Made by a program: the position numbers and the translations under genes. The notes beneath the pieces were generated by a model. That model had not been told where the DNA came from, ran no database searches, and was given only the letters and a program-made list of their open reading frames with translations. A stretch of 64,000 nucleotides of DNA from contig NZ_CP007028.1 of the NCBI RefSeq assembly GCF_000512735.1, positions 682,001-746,000 of the forward strand. The letters are read 5' to 3'. Shown one piece after another: positions 1-7,672 of this stretch. This DNA comes from Thermocrinis ruber. GTDB taxonomy: Bacteria > Aquificota > Aquificia > Aquificales > Aquificaceae. The number at the start of each line of letters is the position of its first letter. The first letter of the stretch is position 1.

Positions 1-2
1 GG

Positions 3-398
3 ATATGTCAGGATCCAAAAAGGAGCAAAAGGTTTATATGCGTGGTGGAAGAACCCCAAGACGCCTACGCCATAGAGAGGATTGAAAGATACACTGGCGT
101 TTATCATGTGCTGGGTGGTAGGATCGCACCCTTGGAAGGTATCTCCCCTCAGGACTTGAACATAGACAAACTCCTTGAGAGGATAGAGAAAAACGCAGTT
201 AAGGAGGTTATAATAGCCACAAACCCCAACTTGGAGGGAGAGGCAACCGCCAACTATCTGATAAAGCTTTTGAAGAAGAGGTTTAGCAAGCTCAAGGTGA
301 GCAGGATCTCTCACGGTTTGCAGTTTGGAAGCTTTGTGGAGTTGGCGGATGAGTTATCTCTGGAGAAGTCCATTGAGAAGAGGACGAGCTTTCCATGA
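3..398 (+). CDS. recR: Recombination mediator RecR, C-terminal part (5' end outside window)
   Basis: The frame is open from the window edge; its first visible residues read ICQDPKRSKRFICVVEEPQD. This is the end of the RecR C4 zinc finger followed by the TOPRIM domain, whose acidic start (VVEEPQD) and later IIATNPNLEGEATANYL segment match the RecR pattern. RecR acts with RecO/RecF in loading RecA at single-strand gaps. The GTG at 42 is internal to the domain and is not the real start. The last 107 bp overlap the 3' end of the convergent ChaN-like gene. Confidence 0.93.
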   Translation: MCQDPKRSKRFICVVEEPQDAYAIERIERYTGVYHVLGGRIAPLEGISPQDLNIDKLLERIEKNAVKEVIIATNPNLEGEATANYLIKLLKKRFSKLKVSRISHGLQFGSFVELADELSLEKSIEKRTSFP

Positions 399-1095
399 TA
401 AGCTGTTTTGTCCCCTTTCTGAGAAGCTGGACGATCCTCGGCACGCCGGAGTTTAAATCGGGTGCATGCCCTCTACCCAAGATAACCACTACCTTTGCAG
501 ACTTTTCTTCCGAGAGTATGCGCACGATCCTCAGAGCCATACCATTGTCCCATGCAGACTGCACATCAAAAAACCTCTTTTCATCTACCTTTGGGTGTTC
601 TTTCAGCACCTCTCTTAACCTTTCCTTTTCCTGCGGTGTGTGTTCATAGACCTTGGAGGGCAAAAGGTCATCTTTCACATTCTCTAAGCCATAAGTAGAG
701 ACTCTTCTGACCAACTCGCTTGGTATGTTAAGGGCGTATATCCTTATGCCCTTTTCCTTCGCAAATCTCCACAAGGGTGAGTAATACTCGGCGGGAAACC
801 CCCATCTCTTTTTGTATTCGGTCCTTTCCAACATTTCCTCCTCTGAAATCTTGCAGGCAATGTAATCATCAAGATGTTTTTGGAAGGGTTGCTGGAACAT
901 CTCCATTGCCAAGACAAACCTGTAGCCTTCCTGATGGAGCCTTTTTATAACCTCCTCTTGGAACTTGTGGTCCTTGAGGTTGTCGTGGGTCTCTGGAAGG
1001 TATATAACCTCTGCTTCCTCCAAAGAAGGAGAACCAAAGGCAAAAAGGCTAAGGACCATCAAAGCTATACTCCATCTGAATAGCATTTTCGCCAT
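292..1095 (-). CDS. ChaN-like (cofactor/haem-binding uptake family) exported protein
   Basis: A 267-aa protein with an N-terminal hydrophobic segment (about residues 5-22) that looks like a signal peptide. It is followed by a domain resembling the ChaN/PF04187 family: an ETHDN...DH...Q motif near residues 35-46, an EMF segment, and ILGRGHAPDLNSGVP near residues 205-220. ChaN proteins are thought to bind haem or act in iron uptake; that role is family knowledge, not shown here. The family-like part ends around residue 232. The Ser/Pro-rich tail beyond it is encoded antisense to recR and is probably not functional. The start overlaps the end of rimI by 47 bp, so a later ATG at 1086 is possible. 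Confidence 0.72.
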   Translation of the reverse strand: MAKMLFRWSIALMVLSLFAFGSPSLEEAEVIYLPETHDNLKDHKFQEEVIKRLHQEGYRFVLAMEMFQQPFQKHLDDYIACKISEEEMLERTEYKKRWGFPAEYYSPLWRFAKEKGIRIYALNIPSELVRRVSTYGLENVKDDLLPSKVYEHTPQEKERLREVLKEHPKVDEKRFFDVQSAWDNGMALRIVRILSEEKSAKVVVILGRGHAPDLNSGVPRIVQLLRKGTKQLIMESSSSSQWTSPEITHPPTPQSFQTANRERSCSP

Positions 1096-1498
1096 CAGAG
1101 TAGTAATGCCTCCTTTCTCCTACGATGTAAAAGTTTAAAGCCTGATAGAGCCTTATAGCCCTCAGGTTTGACTTTCTAACATCCAGTTGCACCTTTTTAA
1201 CTTTGCCCTTAAGCCTGCTTAAAACTTCCTTTAAAAACTCCTTTCCTATACCTCTTCCCCAGTAAGCCCGGTCTATTGCAAAGGTCATAACGTGGGCGCA
1301 GTCTTCTATCAACCAAAGGATGCAGTATCCTACAAGCTTGCCCTCCACCTCAGCCACAAACCTAACCGAGTAAGGAAGCTTAAACTCCCTCTCAAAGCCC
1401 TCCATAGTCCACGCATCGGTGGTAAAGTTCTCTTTGTTGATCCTAAAAACCTCCTGTAGGTCCTCCTTTTCCATTTCCCTTACCTTTATCATCACCAT
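1049..1498 (-). CDS. rimI: RimI-type ribosomal protein alanine N-acetyltransferase (GNAT)
   Basis: A 149-aa single-domain GNAT acetyltransferase. Motif A is seen as YWGRGIGKEFL (about residues 79-89), then LDVRKSNLRAIRLYQALNF and a Tyr-rich end (RRHYYSDGENAIQMEY), the usual RimI layout. RimI acetylates the N-terminal alanine of ribosomal protein S18 in well studied bacteria. The start is ATG at 1498 or the in-frame ATG at 1492. It is divergent from proC, with only 12 bp between the two starts, so the promoters must overlap coding sequence or the messages have almost no leaders. Confidence 0.85.
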   Translation of the reverse strand: MVMIKVREMEKEDLQEVFRINKENFTTDAWTMEGFEREFKLPYSVRFVAEVEGKLVGYCILWLIEDCAHVMTFAIDRAYWGRGIGKEFLKEVLSRLKGKVKKVQLDVRKSNLRAIRLYQALNFYIVGERRHYYSDGENAIQMEYSFDGP

Positions 1499-1510
1499 AT
1501 AATTTTAGCT

Positions 1511-2284
1511 ATGCGTATTGGGATAATAGGCTTCGGAAATATGGGAAGTGCCTTTGGAGAGGGATTAAAAAAGTCCGCAGAGGTGGTAGCCTTTGACACG
1601 GACGCAAGCAAGAAGGAAAAGGCTTTGGAGATGGGAATAGGATGGGCAAAGGACTTGGAATTTTTGGTGGCAAACTCGGACCTTTTACTGCTTGCGGTGA
1701 AGCCCAAAGATGCGGGAAAGGTCCTTGAAAACCTTAGGGGCAAGATGGAGGGAAAGGTGCTGGTTAGCATTGTGGCAGGGCTATCTCTAAAAAAGATTGA
1801 GGAGCTTTTGGGAAGGGAAAAGGTCATAAGATGCATGCCCAACTTGGCTGTGGCGGTGGGTAAAGGCGCTATCGCCTATGTGTGCAACGATCTTGTGGAA
1901 GAAAGGGATGAAGAGAATTTTAAGGAGAGCTTTTCTAAGTGTGGAAGTTTGCACAAAGTGGAAGAGGGCTTGATGGATGCCTTTACCGCCTTGGCGGGTT
2001 CTGGTCCTGCCTTTGTGATGAAGTTTATATCTGCCCTCTGCTTGGCGGGAGTCAGGGAGGGCTTTAGCTACCAACAGGCAATGGACATAGTCTTGGACAC
2101 CATAGAGGGAACGGTCCTTATGCTTAGGACCTTTGGAGGGCATCCGGAGGAGTGGATCAGCAAGGTTGCCTCTCCCTCCGGCACCACCATAGAGGGCATA
2201 AAGGTTTTGGAAGAGAGGTCTTTCTCAGGGATCTTAATGGAATGCATAAGGGAAACTACCAACAGATGCAAACAGCTTGGCTGA
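1511..2284 (+). CDS. proC: Pyrroline-5-carboxylate reductase
   Basis: A 257-aa NAD(P)-dependent reductase for the last step of proline synthesis. The dinucleotide-binding GFGNMGSAFGEG starts at residue 7. Further family signatures are MPNLAVAVGKGA (about residue 106) and ALAGSGPAFV (about residue 155), with the C-terminal SPSGTTIEGIKVLEE near residue 220 that forms the dimer helices. It is the first gene of a tight run proC-pgeF-birA, with a 19-bp overlap into pgeF. Confidence 0.96.
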   Translation: MRIGIIGFGNMGSAFGEGLKKSAEVVAFDTDASKKEKALEMGIGWAKDLEFLVANSDLLLLAVKPKDAGKVLENLRGKMEGKVLVSIVAGLSLKKIEELLGREKVIRCMPNLAVAVGKGAIAYVCNDLVEERDEENFKESFSKCGSLHKVEEGLMDAFTALAGSGPAFVMKFISALCLAGVREGFSYQQAMDIVLDTIEGTVLMLRTFGGHPEEWISKVASPSGTTIEGIKVLEERSFSGILMECIRETTNRCKQLG

Positions 2285-2844
2285 GCTTTAGGTTCAAGAA
2301 TGCCTTGGTAGGGCTAAAACTCTACGACCCAAAGGATGACATATTCACACTTAGGCAAATTCATTCGGACAGGGTGGTCCTCTTGGATGAAGAAATACAA
2401 GAGGAGGGAGATGCTATTATAACCACGAGAAAGAATTTCCCTATAGGTGTGAGGACCGCGGACTGTGTGCCCTTGGCTTTTTTAGGAGAGGGGGCGGTGG
2501 GTGTGGTGCATGCGGGTTGGAGGGGCATAAAGGCGGGCATTGTGGAGAGATTTTTAGAAAGGTTTTTACCCATTGAGAGGGAACCCTTTGTTTTTGTGGG
2601 ACCTTCCGCTAAGGCTTGCTGTTATGAAGTAGGTGAGGAATTCAAAGAGTACTTTAAAATGCTACACTACAAGAATGGAAAGTTTTACATGGACACCCAA
2701 CTGGAGGTCCTAAAAAGGCTAAAGGACTACGGACTAAAAAGGCTCTTTGTTTACGGCGAATGCACCATATGTAATGAAAAGTTTCCCTCCCACCGGAGGG
2801 ACAAAACCTCTCAAAGAATGATCCTCTTTGCCCTGCTGACATGA
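2266..2844 (+). CDS. pgeF: PgeF/YfiH-type polyphenol oxidase family protein (peptidoglycan editing factor)
   Basis: The start is taken at ATG 2266, inside the end of proC, because the upstream residues of the longer frame are only antisense-like sequence and family proteins begin with a short lead before the SFRFKNA-like strand. This gives 192 aa. The zinc/copper-site motifs are visible: RTADCVPLAF (Cys) and VHAGWRGIKAG (His), plus the C-terminal HRRDKTSQRM. The family removes wrongly incorporated residues from cell-wall precursors or acts as a purine nucleoside hydrolase/phosphorylase. Its stop overlaps the birA start (ATGA). Confidence 0.88.
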   Translation: MQTAWLSFRFKNALVGLKLYDPKDDIFTLRQIHSDRVVLLDEEIQEEGDAIITTRKNFPIGVRTADCVPLAFLGEGAVGVVHAGWRGIKAGIVERFLERFLPIEREPFVFVGPSAKACCYEVGEEFKEYFKMLHYKNGKFYMDTQLEVLKRLKDYGLKRLFVYGECTICNEKFPSHRRDKTSQRMILFALLT

Positions 2845-3545
2845 TAGGAGACTTTATGCTCTGGCTTGAGGAGACAGGTTCAACCCAGAACATTCTTAAA
2901 GAGTTTTCTTTTCCCTACGGCACTGTGGTGGTGGCAAACAGGCAATGGGAAGGCAGGGGAAGGTTTGGAAGAAAGTGGCACTCGGAAGAGGGTGGCCTTT
3001 ATTTTAGCTTTCTTTTAAGGGCGGAGGATTTTAAAGAGCTTTTGCCACTGCCCTTGGTGGTAGGCTACGGCGTCCTCTTGCAAATTGAAAGAAAGGGATT
3101 TAAACCCATGCTAAAGTGGGTCAATGATGTGTATGTATCGGGTAAAAAGGTCTGCGGTGTGCTCGTGGAAAGGTCTAAAGAAAAGGTAGTGGTAGGCGTG
3201 GGCATAAACCTAAATCAGAAGGAATTTCCATCGGACCTTATGGCAACATCCCTTTACATGCTTAGGAATGAAGTCTTTGAAAAAAAAGACTTTCTCCTTG
3301 AGACCTTGGAAATCCTTGACAGAGTTCTGGAGGAATTCAAGAACTTTGGGTTTGAAAAATTTAGACCTGCCATAAGGCAAAGGCTTATGTTTTTGGGGGA
3401 GGAGGTGGTTGTCTATTCTCAAGAGCCCGTAGTGGGCATCTTTGAGGACATAGACCAAGAGGGTAGCCTACTGCTACGAACTGCCCAAGGGCTTTTAAAG
3501 TTCAACGCAGGGAAGGTTAGCCTTAGAGGTTCAAAGATATTTTAG
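2841..3545 (+). CDS. birA: Biotin--protein ligase (no DNA-binding domain)
   Basis: A 234-aa protein of the BirA/LplA catalytic fold. It has the biotinyl-AMP loop GRGRFGRKWHSEEGGLYFSF, the KWVNDVYVSGKKVCGVLVE segment and VGVGINLN, followed by a small C-terminal SH3-like domain. The N-terminal helix-turn-helix repressor domain is absent (group I ligase), so it should not regulate biotin genes. The likely client in this window is the biotinyl domain of CfiA. It starts by ATGA overlap with pgeF and ends 15 bp inside the convergent flgL. Confidence 0.95.
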   Translation: MIGDFMLWLEETGSTQNILKEFSFPYGTVVVANRQWEGRGRFGRKWHSEEGGLYFSFLLRAEDFKELLPLPLVVGYGVLLQIERKGFKPMLKWVNDVYVSGKKVCGVLVERSKEKVVVGVGINLNQKEFPSDLMATSLYMLRNEVFEKKDFLLETLEILDRVLEEFKNFGFEKFRPAIRQRLMFLGEEVVVYSQEPVVGIFEDIDQEGSLLLRTAQGLLKFNAGKVSLRGSKIF

Positions 3546-4700
3546 TATGGTTAGGTCCTTTTGGTCTGCCACCATACGCATTAGTGCTTCGTAGGCTATT
3601 CTATACCTTGTGTATTCCATGATGCTTTCCGAGAGGTCTGCATCTTCAATGTCAGACTTTTGCTTTTTGAGAACCACATCAAGCTTTTCCTGGGTAGGTT
3701 GTAAGTTTTTGACCGTTGAAAGCACGGAGCCCACCTCAGACCTCCTTAGGGAGATCAGCTCGCTCGCCCTGCTTAGGGAAAAGAGGTCAAAGTCATCTGG
3801 GTAAAACCCTCCCTGCAGTTTTTCCTTAACCCTTTTGACTACCTGAAGTATGTTTGGGTTTTCAAAGCCCGTAGATAGATCTCCGGTTATGCTGATAAAC
3901 TGAACGTTTGCGGACAGTTCCACTGAGGCTAAGGCAATGGAGTAGCTACCGTCAGGATTTTGAGATACAAAGGCATGCAGTTTGTCTCCGAAATTGTCGT
4001 TTATATACTGTGCCAACTCCTGAATGTTTTGGGGCTCTCCTGCACCGCCGTAGCTTATGGTGTAGGTGTTTGAACCAACCTCCAAGGTTATAGCACCGGG
4101 GGTAGTAAAGCCTGTGGTGGGAGAGGCATAAGAGACCTTTGATATATAAAGATTGCTTCCAAAAACCTTATCTCCTCTGAGAAAGACCGAGACCTTTGAG
4201 TTCTCCGACACCCATACCTCAAAGTCTTGGGAACTGGCGGTGTAATTCAAAGTGTTTGGATCAAAGGGTTTTACCGTCAGAGAAGAACCACCAAATAGAT
4301 AGTTCTGTCCAAGTTTGTCGTTTGCCATGTCCAAAAGATGTCCTAAGCCCTTATCAAACTGCTCAGCCAATGCGGAGAGTTGATCTGGCGTAAGGGTCGC
4401 ACTGTTTTTTGCCCTAACGGTAGTTGCATAAAGCCCTTTTAGTGTGTCCCACACCTTCCCAAGGGTAAAGTCTACGTAGGTGAGGTTTGTGTCTGCAAAG
4501 AGCCTGTTTTGGGAGTGTTGGGAAAGCTGGGCTATCTCTTTCTTTAGTTCAATCACGTTGTATGTGGCAGTAGGCTCGTCAGAAAGGGCTCTTACCCGCC
4601 TTCCCGTGGAAATATCCAGAGTTTTTTCCGATAGCTTCTTTTTTATCCTTGCATCCTGCTCAATAAACAACGAGAAAAGCAAATTATCTGGCACCTTCAT
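3531..4700 (-). CDS. flgL: Flagellar hook-associated protein 3 (FlgL)
   Basis: A 389-aa axial protein. The N-terminal helix pair (KVPDNLLFSLFIEQDARIKKKLSEKTLDISTGRRV...LSDEPTAT) matches the flagellin/FlgL N-terminal domain, and the C-terminal helix (SDIEDADLSESIMEYTRYRIAYEALMRMVADQKDLTILKYL) matches the D0/D1 C-terminus. The middle is a beta-rich variable domain. FlgL and FlgK form the junction between hook and filament. It lies 11 bp downstream of flgK, in the same operon. Confidence 0.92.
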   Translation of the reverse strand: MKVPDNLLFSLFIEQDARIKKKLSEKTLDISTGRRVRALSDEPTATYNVIELKKEIAQLSQHSQNRLFADTNLTYVDFTLGKVWDTLKGLYATTVRAKNSATLTPDQLSALAEQFDKGLGHLLDMANDKLGQNYLFGGSSLTVKPFDPNTLNYTASSQDFEVWVSENSKVSVFLRGDKVFGSNLYISKVSYASPTTGFTTPGAITLEVGSNTYTISYGGAGEPQNIQELAQYINDNFGDKLHAFVSQNPDGSYSIALASVELSANVQFISITGDLSTGFENPNILQVVKRVKEKLQGGFYPDDFDLFSLSRASELISLRRSEVGSVLSTVKNLQPTQEKLDVVLKKQKSDIEDADLSESIMEYTRYRIAYEALMRMVADQKDLTILKYL

Positions 4701-4711
4701 AGCCCTTCACC

Positions 4712-6262
4712 TCAAATCATGTTTAAAGTTGTCTGGATAAGCTCATCTATGGCACTAACTACCTTTGCCAAAGCTTGATAGCTCTTTTGAAGTTGAAAAA
4801 CCTCCATAAACTCCTTATCAATGGAAACACCTTGCATTTCCTGGAGTTTAGCGTTCAGAGAATTTAGTACAGCGTTCTCAATATCATACTGCTTTTTATA
4901 ACTGTTAAGGTTCCCTGCAATGGCATTTGTTAGACCCTGATAGATGTTTTTAGAATTATCCCACCATAGCCTTGAAAATTGGTTAAACTCGTCCGCCTTT
5001 GAATAATCCAGGTTAGAAAGTTGAGTGGAAATATTGCCAGCTACCTTTATGTCCGCAATGCCCGTACCTTCAAAGACCCTTCCACCCACCATACCGTTGC
5101 TGTCCGTTATAGTGTAAGAGGGACTGGAGGATGTGATCTGAAGGGTGTAAGTGCCATCTGGATTGGCAACCACTACCGCACTAAAGCCAACTCCAGCAGA
5201 ATTTATGGCGTTTGCCAGGTCTGTAAGGGTGTCTGTTGACGTGTAGTTGATGATGACGGAAGAGGAACCGTTCAGTGTGATGGTCCCAGAGATGCCTAAT
5301 GGGTCTGTAGGGTTGGCATAGTTTAAAGTCCAATAGTATTCTGTTATACCAGTTTTTGCCGGTAGCTTTAACTCGCTTATGAGCTTTTTTGCCAGTTGGT
5401 CAAGCCTGTTTTGGTAGTCTTGCAGGTCTGCGATGGCGTCCAAACCACCCTTTAGCCTACCGCCGGATATTTCACCCGATATATCCGCTTGGGAACCGTC
5501 CTTAGATTTCCAAAGGATACTTTTGTTTGCACCGTCGTAGGCTAGCTCCCAGCTAAACTTGTCCTCCACCAACACAAAGCCCTTTGAGGTTTCCACCTTA
5601 ACCCTGCCTACGTCATCCTCTTGCACTCTTATGTTTATGTATTCGGAAAGCTCCCTCAAAAGACGATCCCTTTCGTCGAAGATGTTTTTGTAGTCCTGTC
5701 CCCTTGCGTAGGTCTGGGCGTAGGTGATGAGAATTTCTTGGTTTAACTTGGCAAGCTTTTTAGTTATAGAATTTACCTTATCCACATACTGACGCATGCT
5801 GTAGTCAATGGATTGGGAGATGGTATCTAAATTCCTTTTTCTGTCCTTTAGATAGCCCACCAAAGAGTTTGCAGACTGAACCAAATTAGCCCTTGCCCCC
5901 TCGTTGGTTGGGTCCTTCATTAGGTTCTGATAGCTTGTAAAAAAGGTGTTTATGTATTCTATACCGCCCAAGCCTTGTGTAAACTCTTGAAAGAGATCTT
6001 CTACCCTTGTATTATTTTTTATCCTTTCATCTAAGGAAGAAACCAAAGATAGTTGAGCGTTCCTCTGCTGAACATAGTGAAGGCTTTTAACCCTTTCAAT
6101 GGTCTCTAAACTTATACCGTATGGAATAGCAGTCTTTATTACCGGGTCTTCCTGTGCATAGTCCGGATTGTTGGCGTTCAATATGTTCCTGTTTCTTATG
6201 TCAATAGATTTCCTGAGTATTTCAAGTCCCTGAGAAACTATCCCTAATGTCCCTCCAAACAT
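4712..6262 (-). CDS. flgK: Flagellar hook-associated protein 1 (FlgK)
   Basis: A 516-aa protein with the FlgK N-terminal pattern (GTLGIVSQGLEILRKSIDIRNRNILNANNPDYAQ) and C-terminal coiled coil (VLNSLNAKLQEMQGVSIDKEFMEVFQLQKSYQALAKVVSAIDELIQTTLNMI). The central repeats (ISGTITLNGSSSVIINYTSTDTLTDLANAINSAGVGFSAVV) resemble flagellar hook beta domains. It precedes flgL and lies 37 bp downstream of trpC on the same strand. Confidence 0.93.
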   Translation of the reverse strand: MFGGTLGIVSQGLEILRKSIDIRNRNILNANNPDYAQEDPVIKTAIPYGISLETIERVKSLHYVQQRNAQLSLVSSLDERIKNNTRVEDLFQEFTQGLGGIEYINTFFTSYQNLMKDPTNEGARANLVQSANSLVGYLKDRKRNLDTISQSIDYSMRQYVDKVNSITKKLAKLNQEILITYAQTYARGQDYKNIFDERDRLLRELSEYINIRVQEDDVGRVKVETSKGFVLVEDKFSWELAYDGANKSILWKSKDGSQADISGEISGGRLKGGLDAIADLQDYQNRLDQLAKKLISELKLPAKTGITEYYWTLNYANPTDPLGISGTITLNGSSSVIINYTSTDTLTDLANAINSAGVGFSAVVVANPDGTYTLQITSSSPSYTITDSNGMVGGRVFEGTGIADIKVAGNISTQLSNLDYSKADEFNQFSRLWWDNSKNIYQGLTNAIAGNLNSYKKQYDIENAVLNSLNAKLQEMQGVSIDKEFMEVFQLQKSYQALAKVVSAIDELIQTTLNMI

Positions 6263-6299
6263 GACTTACCTTTTAATATCGTCTCCTTTGAAAAAAAGT

Positions 6300-7079
6300 T
6301 TAAACAAAAAAGCCCTGAAGTTCCCTTAGCTTTTTTACGGGGTCTTGGCTCTTCATCAAGCTTGTGCCTATCAAAAAGGCATCTGCACCAAGGTTTTCAA
6401 ACTCAAGCACCTGCTCCCTTGTTTCTATCCCACTTTCCACCACCACAAACTTGGCACCGAGTTCCTTAAGTTTTGGCACCAAAGCCCTTGATAGGTTAAG
6501 GTCTACCTTCAAAGTTTCCAAATCCCTGTTGTTTATGCCAATAATGTGGGCGCCAGCCTTTAAAGCCCTCTCTGCTTCCCTCAGATTAAAGATCTCCACA
6601 AGGGCAGACATACCAAGCTCCTTTGTATAGCTAATAAGCTCCTCCAGAACTCTTTGCTCAAGTGCTCTGACTATCAGCAAAACTGCATCCGCACCAAAGG
6701 CTTTTGCCTCAAGCACCTGCAATGGGTCAAAGATAAAGTCCTTCCTCAGCAATGGCAGTGGGCAACTTTGTCTTACCTCCCACAGGTCCTCCAAGGAACC
6801 CTTGAAGTACTTATCCTCAGTTAGAACCGATATGGCAACAGCTCCACCCTCCCAGTAAAGTTTTGCCTGCTCCTTTGGAGAGACCTCCTTTATAAGACCA
6901 GCGGAGGGAGATGCCTTTTTAACCTCCGCTATGATCCTTGTCCTACAGCTCTTTAGTGCATCCTCAAAGCTATAAAATCTTTCCCTTTTTTTAACCTTCT
7001 CCCAAAGAAATTCTTCGTATTCTTTATCCTTTCTAAGGGTTTGCCTTTTGTAGGAGAGTACTTCTTCGAGAAAGCTCAG
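6300..7079 (-). CDS. trpC: Indole-3-glycerol-phosphate synthase, probable CTG start
   Basis: The frame runs without a stop from 7100 down to 6300 and reads (L/M)SFLEEVLSYKRQT..., RIIAEVKKASPSAGLIKE, AISVLTEDKYFKGS, LLRKDFIFDPLQV, GADAVLLIVRAL, IGINNRDLETLKVDL, VVESGI and GADAFLIGTSLM: a complete TrpC barrel of about 259 aa. The first in-frame ATG (6794) would delete a third of the enzyme, including catalytic Lys/Glu segments. No ATG, GTG or TTG lies between the in-frame stop (7103-7101) and the conserved N-terminus. A CTG at 7079 follows GGAGG by 8 nt and overlaps the upstream TGA as CTGA, so CTG is the best start. Confidence 0.9.
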   Translation of the reverse strand: MSFLEEVLSYKRQTLRKDKEYEEFLWEKVKKRERFYSFEDALKSCRTRIIAEVKKASPSAGLIKEVSPKEQAKLYWEGGAVAISVLTEDKYFKGSLEDLWEVRQSCPLPLLRKDFIFDPLQVLEAKAFGADAVLLIVRALEQRVLEELISYTKELGMSALVEIFNLREAERALKAGAHIIGINNRDLETLKVDLNLSRALVPKLKELGAKFVVVESGIETREQVLEFENLGADAFLIGTSLMKSQDPVKKLRELQGFFV

Positions 7080-7663
7080 GGATATATCCTCCTGTAGTTT
7101 CTACCTTCCTTTTTGTAGATGGCTTCCACAAAAAAGCCATTTTCAGATAGCTCCTCATAGATTTCCATTGCCTTTTCCTCTCCCTTTATAGCAAGAACTA
7201 CACCGCATCTTGGGTCTATCTCGTCCGGAATTGGGATAAGCTTAGCCCTTCCCTTTAGATATTTCTCAGCCCTTGTACCCTCCGATATGGCAGAAAAGGT
7301 TATAAAGTGGTCTGGCTTTTCCGCAAACGGGTTCAACATCATCAAAATGTGCCTTAGGTGCAACTTCACTCCAAGGGAGTGGAACTTTATCCAATACCAA
7401 AGGGAGGGCTCAATTGCGGTGGAGACCTTTTTAACCTGTGCTATGACCTTGTCTCCTTCCTTTTTCAAGCTAAGAAGTTGATTGCCCGTTTGCTTGCACC
7501 AGTTGAATATGTCCCTCTCAAAGCCCGGGTCCGTGGATATCACTGTTATAACCTCGCCCTCCTTTAGCCTCTTTATGTTCTCGGAGGTGATCACTATAGG
7601 CAAAGGACACATAAGACCAGACAGGTCTAAAACCTTTTCCTTTTCCCTTTCCAAAACCTCCAT
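7076..7663 (-). CDS. TusA-like sulfur carrier fused to DUF3343 domain
   Basis: A 195-aa two-domain protein. Residues about 10-78 form a TusA/SirA domain with the sulfur-carrier motif LMCPLPIV (Cys-Pro-x-Pro, residue 19 onward), followed by EVITVISTDPGFERDIFNWCKQTGNQLL. Residues about 115-190 resemble DUF3343 (FSAISEGTRAEKYLKGR...IPDEIDPRCGVVLAIK), a domain proposed to handle sulfur or selenium. TusA proteins pass persulfide sulfur in tRNA thiolation or sulfur oxidation; the second fits a sulfur-using chemolithotroph, but the partner is unknown. The stop overlaps the probable CTG start of trpC. Confidence 0.82.
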   Translation of the reverse strand: MEVLEREKEKVLDLSGLMCPLPIVITSENIKRLKEGEVITVISTDPGFERDIFNWCKQTGNQLLSLKKEGDKVIAQVKKVSTAIEPSLWYWIKFHSLGVKLHLRHILMMLNPFAEKPDHFITFSAISEGTRAEKYLKGRAKLIPIPDEIDPRCGVVLAIKGEEKAMEIYEELSENGFFVEAIYKKEGRNYRRIYP

Positions 7664-7672
7664 GGCGACACC

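Noticed and set aside
6300-6794. trpC as a truncated 164-aa gene starting at ATG 6794
   Set aside because: The upstream frame encodes the conserved N-terminal third without interruption, so the ATG is internal.
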